DNA from: SAR202 cluster bacterium Casp-Chloro-G3 | GTDB taxonomy: Bacteria; Chloroflexota; Dehalococcoidia; Lucifugimonadales; UBA3495 | DNA: 46,986 nt | Direction of reading: 5' to 3' | Assembly: GCA_002816715.1 (NCBI GenBank) | Contig: MUCJ01000051.1 | Location: 1-46,986, forward strand | Part shown: positions 43,589-46,986 of the stretch, piece by piece | Layout: each line of letters starts with the position of its first letter | How positions within the stretch are numbered: position 1 is the stretch's first letter | Program-made: the position numbers and the translations under genes | The notes under the pieces: model-generated | Databases searched by the model: none | What the model was told of the DNA's origin: nothing | The model's input: the letters and a program-made list of their open reading frames with translations, nothing else

Positions 43589-44761
43589 ATGGATTTTGAA
43601 GTTTCCGCCGAGCAGCTTCATTTTGTAAGCCTGGCCCAGCGCTTGGCTAAAGAGTCGTTGGCGCCGCGAGCCGAACATTATGATGAGGCCGGTGTTCATC
43701 CCACGGAGAGCTGGCACGACCTGTGGCAAAACGGCTTTCTGGCGGCTGCCGTGCCCAAGGAATATGGCGGCTTGGGCCTGGACATGCTCACCTATTGCAT
43801 GGTGATGGAAAAGCTGGCTGAGGGCTGCACCAGCACCGCGATGACGGCGCATATGCATTCCACTGTAATGCGCTTTATCGACGCTTTGGGCACCGATCAA
43901 CAGAAATCACTCTACTTTTCTGAAGTAGTAAATCAGGGGGAGCTGTTCGGTAGCTGGGGCAGCGAACCGGAATCACGCGGCGGCGCAGTTCATCGCCAAA
44001 CCACGATCACGCCTAGTGGTGGCGGATATGTTATAGATGGCGAAAAGCACTTTTGCACCATGGCGGGCGGGGCGCACCGTTATATGGTTCATTGCAGCTT
44101 GGAAGATGCCGATCCTGAACAGGCTTTGTTGTTGGCTCTGGTGCCCCACGGCACTCCAGGACTGAATATAATCGGCGATTGGAACACCCTGGGCATGAGG
44201 GCCACCATCAGTCCCAGTGTGTCTTTTAAAGACTGCCGCGTTGGTGAGCAGGATGTGCTGGGGGAAGCCGGGCAGTCCCAACGGTTGGGCGTGGGGCTGG
44301 CCTTCGGACTGGGCTACGCCGCAGTTTATCTGGGGGCGGCCCAGGCAGCACTGGATTATACCGTTGAATATTGTAGGACTCACCACTTCGATCCCGACCC
44401 GGAACTGCTGGCGGAGAGCTTGATCGTGCAGCGAAACGTCGCGGAGATGACCATGTCCCTGGAGGGCGCTCACCTGGTGGTGTACCAAGCGGCGAGCCAC
44501 TGGGCCGAATCTAAAATCGCCGAGCGAGCGATCTGGGCGGCCCGCGCCAAGTATCTGGCGACTCAGGCATCTCTCTCGGTCACCGGCCTGGCCATTCAGA
44601 CGGTGGGAGGGCGCAGCGCCCACAAGCGCATGCCGCTGGAACGCATATTCCGAGATGTGCGCACCTGCACACTAATGCCGCCCAACCTGGACCAGACTAT
44701 GGAGATCATCGGCAAGGCGGAGTTGGGACTATTCGACGCCCTGGTAACTGCCCAGCGGTAG
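43589..44761 (+). CDS. Acyl-CoA dehydrogenase-like flavoprotein without catalytic Glu
   Basis: A 390-residue ACAD-fold protein with FAD. N-terminal helices (AKESLAPRAEHYDEAG, VPKEYGGLGLDMLTYCMVMEKLAEG), central beta domain (SWGSEPESRGG, VIDGEKHFCTMAGGA) and C-terminal helices (QTVGGRSAHKRMPLERIFRDVRT) are all there. The usual catalytic Glu loop (YEGTxEI) reads LMPPNLDQTMEI, with no Glu at the base position. Like ACAD-fold monooxygenases (DszC type), it may activate oxygen or have another reaction. ATG with GAGGGGAA upstream. It converges on leuD. Confidence 0.88.
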   Translation: MDFEVSAEQLHFVSLAQRLAKESLAPRAEHYDEAGVHPTESWHDLWQNGFLAAAVPKEYGGLGLDMLTYCMVMEKLAEGCTSTAMTAHMHSTVMRFIDALGTDQQKSLYFSEVVNQGELFGSWGSEPESRGGAVHRQTTITPSGGGYVIDGEKHFCTMAGGAHRYMVHCSLEDADPEQALLLALVPHGTPGLNIIGDWNTLGMRATISPSVSFKDCRVGEQDVLGEAGQSQRLGVGLAFGLGYAAVYLGAAQAALDYTVEYCRTHHFDPDPELLAESLIVQRNVAEMTMSLEGAHLVVYQAASHWAESKIAERAIWAARAKYLATQASLSVTGLAIQTVGGRSAHKRMPLERIFRDVRTCTLMPPNLDQTMEIIGKAELGLFDALVTAQR

Positions 44762-44800
44762 ACTAATGGCCTGAGGTGAGACCAATGACTGACTGGCAGT

Positions 44801-45388
44801 TTAGTGTCTGGCCTCAAACGCGCTGATTTCGTCCTCTTGCTGCATAGTCAGGCCAATCTCGTCCAGACCGTTGAGCAGGCACTCTTTGCGAAAGGGATCA
44901 ACCTCAAAGATCAGCACCACTTCTTCGTCCTCATCCCAGATGCGCTGGGCTTGCAGGTCTACAGTCAGCCGGGTGCCGGGGTCTTTCTCTAATTTGTCCA
45001 TCAACTGCTGCACCTGCTCCTCAGGCAACACCACCGGCAGCAGTCCGTTCTGGAAACAGTTGCTGAAGAAAATGTCGGCAAAGCTGGGCGCGATGATGCA
45101 CCGTATCCCAAAGTCCTGCAAGGCCCAGGGCGCGTGCTCGCGGGAGGAACCGCAGCCGAAGTTTCGTCCGGCCACCAGGATGCTGGGACTCTGGTATTTG
45201 GGGTCGTTGAGCACGAAGTCCGGGTTGGGACTGCCATCCTCTTTGAACCGCCAACTGCCGAATAGCCACTGTCCGTAGCCGGTGCGCTCAATGCGCTTCA
45301 AGTGGATGGCGGGAATGATCTGGTCGGTGTCGATGTTGACCCGGTTGATGGGTGCGGCGACGCCGTTTAATCTGACAAAGGGTTCCAT
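44801..45388 (-). CDS. leuD: 3-isopropylmalate dehydratase small subunit
   Basis: A 195-residue swivel-domain subunit of isopropylmalate isomerase (leucine pathway). Typical: NIDTDQIIPAIHLKRIERTGYGQWLFGSW, FNCGSSREHAPW-like NFGCGSSREHAPWAL, FADIFFSNCFQNGLLPV and FEVDPFRKECLLNGLDEIGLTM. ATG 45388 is preferred over 45409 because AAGGAG precedes it; it lies 11 bases after the leuC stop. Operon with leuC. Confidence 0.95.
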   Translation of the reverse strand: MEPFVRLNGVAAPINRVNIDTDQIIPAIHLKRIERTGYGQWLFGSWRFKEDGSPNPDFVLNDPKYQSPSILVAGRNFGCGSSREHAPWALQDFGIRCIIAPSFADIFFSNCFQNGLLPVVLPEEQVQQLMDKLEKDPGTRLTVDLQAQRIWDEDEEVVLIFEVDPFRKECLLNGLDEIGLTMQQEDEISAFEARH

Positions 45389-45399
45389 GGGATGCTCCT

Positions 45400-46803
45400 T
45401 TACTTCCACTCTCTGATGTCAACAAAGTGTCCAGCGATGGCGGCGGCGGCGGCCATTGGTGGGCTAACCAGGTGGGTGCGCCCGCCCTTGCCCTGGCGAC
45501 CTTCAAAGTTTCGGTTGGACGTTGAGGCGCACCGCTGGCCTGGCTGCAACACGTCCGGGTTCATGCCCAGGCACATCGAGCAACCAGCCACCCGCCAGTC
45601 GAAACCGGCGTCGGTGAAGATGCGGTCCAGGCCCTCTGCTTCGGCCTCCGCCTTGACCCGGGCCGAGCCGGGCACCACCATAGCGTACACATCCGGGTGG
45701 GCGTGCTTTCCCTTGATAACTTCAGCCGCGGCCCGCAGGTCTTCAATGCGGCTGTTAGTGCAAGCCCCCAGGAACACCCGGTCAATCTTGATGTCTTGAA
45801 TCGGAGTGTTCGGCTCCAGGCCCATGTAGGTCAAAGCCCGCTCCGCCGCTTCGCGCTCGTGGGGTTGGCTGAAGGACGCCGGATCGGGAACCCGACTGGT
45901 AATCTTGGTCACCATGCCCGGATTGGTGCCCCAGGTGACGAAAGGCTCCAGGTCAGAAGCTTCAATCTCCACCAGTTTGTCGAAGGTCGCCCCGGCATCG
46001 GTGGGCAGCTTGCGCCACTCCGCAACCGCTGCCTCGAAGTCCGCACCCTGGGGGGCAAACTGACGGCCCTTCACGTAGTCAAAGGTGGTCTGGTCAGGAG
46101 CGATCATGCCCGCCCTGGCCCCGCCTTCGATGCTCATATTGCAGACGGTCATGCGCCCGTCCATCGATAGGGAGCGAATCGCCTCGCCGGTGTACTCAAT
46201 GACATGGCCGATGCCGCCGTTTATGCCGATCTGCCCGATGATGCCCAGGATTACATCCTTGGCGACAACACCCGGCGGGAGGGGGCCGTTGACCCGCACT
46301 TCCATCGTCTTAGGCTTGAACTGGCGCAGCGTCTGCGTCGCCAGCACGTGCTCCACCTCGGAGGTGCCGATGCCCACGGCCAGGCAGCCCAACGCGCCGT
46401 GAGTGGAGGTGTGACTGTCGCCGCAAACCACTGTCTTGCCCGGCTGGGTGTATCCTAAATCCGGGCCGATAACGTGGACGATGCCCTGGTTGGGGCTGTA
46501 CCGGTCATAGAAAGCGATTCCGGTGCCTTTGAGGTTGTCCTCCAACGCGTCCAACTGACGCTTGGAGATTTCGTCGGTCACGGGCAAGGACAAATCCCAG
46601 GTGGGAGTGTTGTGGTCCACGGTAGCCACGGTCAGGTCAGGGCGACGCACCTTGCGTCCGGCCAGCCGCAGACCTTCAAACGCCTGCGGGGTGGTGACTT
46701 CGTGAATCAGGTGCAGGTCAACGTAAATGATCGAGGGTTGCCCTGGCTCTTCGTGAACGACGTGGGCGTCCCAAATTTTTTCAAACATTGTCTTGGGGGG
46801 CAT
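45400..46803 (-). CDS. leuC: 3-isopropylmalate dehydratase large subunit
   Basis: A 467-residue aconitase-type catalytic subunit that isomerises 2- to 3-isopropylmalate with LeuD. The three 4Fe-4S cysteines are visible: [11 protein letters not shown], and two in [51 protein letters not shown] and [14 protein letters not shown] are typical. ATG 46803 with GAGGAGAG nine bases upstream is preferred. A longer frame to 46881 would start inside the predicted promoter. No leuA or leuB is seen. Confidence 0.96.
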   Translation of the reverse strand: MPPKTMFEKIWDAHVVHEEPGQPSIIYVDLHLIHEVTTPQAFEGLRLAGRKVRRPDLTVATVDHNTPTWDLSLPVTDEISKRQLDALEDNLKGTGIAFYDRYSPNQGIVHVIGPDLGYTQPGKTVVCGDSHTSTHGALGCLAVGIGTSEVEHVLATQTLRQFKPKTMEVRVNGPLPPGVVAKDVILGIIGQIGINGGIGHVIEYTGEAIRSLSMDGRMTVCNMSIEGGARAGMIAPDQTTFDYVKGRQFAPQGADFEAAVAEWRKLPTDAGATFDKLVEIEASDLEPFVTWGTNPGMVTKITSRVPDPASFSQPHEREAAERALTYMGLEPNTPIQDIKIDRVFLGACTNSRIEDLRAAAEVIKGKHAHPDVYAMVVPGSARVKAEAEAEGLDRIFTDAGFDWRVAGCSMCLGMNPDVLQPGQRCASTSNRNFEGRQGKGGRTHLVSPPMAAAAAIAGHFVDIREWK

Positions 46804-46881
46804 GGAATTTTCTCTCCTCGCAGCGTTGCAGGTAACTGGAATAAATCGCACGGCAGTCTGGCCGCTAGCTGAGTCGTCCAC

Positions 46882-46910
46882 ATTATAACATTGACCCTCA
46901 GCTTTGACAG
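46882..46910 (-). promoter_or_regulatory. leuCD promoter
   Basis: CTGTCA (46910-46905) and a perfect TATAAT (46887-46882) on the reverse strand with 17-base spacing, giving a leader of about 70 bases before the leuC ATG. Confidence 0.65.
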
Positions 46911-46965
46911 CTTATTGCAGAATGTTGAACGCGCGATCATATCTTACCCCGTAGGGAATCCCCGT

Positions 46966-46986
46966 CGCACCGGCGGAAGCCAGAAT
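46966..46986. repeat. Start of another dispersed-repeat copy at the window edge
   Basis: CGTCGCACCGGCGGAAGCCAG at the window end resembles the hairpin unit of the repeats at 20729 and 30371 (CGTCATTCCGGCGCAAGCCGG). The copy runs off the window. Confidence 0.45.

Noticed and set aside
46804-46881. Longer leuC frame to 46881
   Set aside because: It would start within the predicted -10 region, and homology and the ribosome site favour 46803.

Overview
The window is about 47 kb of compact bacterial chromosome with moderately high GC. It has no tRNA, rRNA, CRISPR or intact transposon. Gene content suggests a free-living, probably heterotrophic member of the Chloroflexota (Dehalococcoidia/SAR202-like). 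The hints are many acyl-CoA, CoA-transferase and luciferase-like oxidoreductase genes, a six-unit DUF5671-type membrane protein, GroEL without a Gly-Met tail, and frequent TTG/GTG starts. This placement is an inference from gene style, not a phylogenetic result.

Layout. 1-3788: the 3' part of an MFS exporter, an ornithine-cyclodeaminase/mu-crystallin family enzyme, and two reverse-strand membrane proteins with zinc ribbons (PrsW-like protease and RDD protein). 3829-12034 (reverse): a pyrimidine operon pyrR-pyrB-pyrC-carA-orf-carB, led by a PyrR-type attenuator with two copies of the binding-loop motif and a terminator. 12279-17484 (reverse): a von Willebrand A protein, an isochorismatase-family hydrolase, the repeat-built membrane protein and a membrane-anchored small protein. 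17785-20459 (reverse): a fatty-acid cluster of two hot-dog dehydratase subunits, plsX and fabG, behind a clear promoter. 20850-28087: L-2-hydroxyglutarate oxidase, a CNNM/CBS membrane protein, a luciferase-like monooxygenase, a 2-hydroxyacid dehydrogenase, a quinone-oxidoreductase-like MDR and an Asp-box propeller protein.

28084-30333 (reverse): a thiamine cluster thiG-thiE-thiS plus a small unknown gene, under a TPP riboswitch with terminator. 30573-33410: three genes encoding four CoA-transferase domains in the order A, B-A fusion, B, bracketed by inverted copies of a dispersed repeat of about 120 bp. 33638-35712 (reverse): groS-groL with a sigma-70-type promoter, a CIRCE operator and a strong terminator. 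35820-40628: two enoyl-CoA hydratase family genes, a PHP phosphoesterase, an acyl-CoA synthetase and a ketopantoate-reductase-like gene. 40705-44761: a ThDP enzyme, an orphan OmpR-type regulator lacking the phospho-acceptor Asp, and an acyl-CoA-dehydrogenase-like flavoprotein. 44801-46910 (reverse): leuC-leuD with promoter.

The biosynthetic blocks (UMP, thiamine, leucine, fatty acids, chaperonin) are orthodox and carry readable control elements. Between them lie degradative or acyl-CoA genes, several with changed catalytic residues or unusual architecture. The best leads for something new are the A/B-A/B CoA-transferase set inside inverted repeats, the doubled PyrR loop, the Asp-to-Glu response regulator, the dehydrogenase-like protein without its catalytic Glu, and the unknown genes embedded in the pyr and thi operons.
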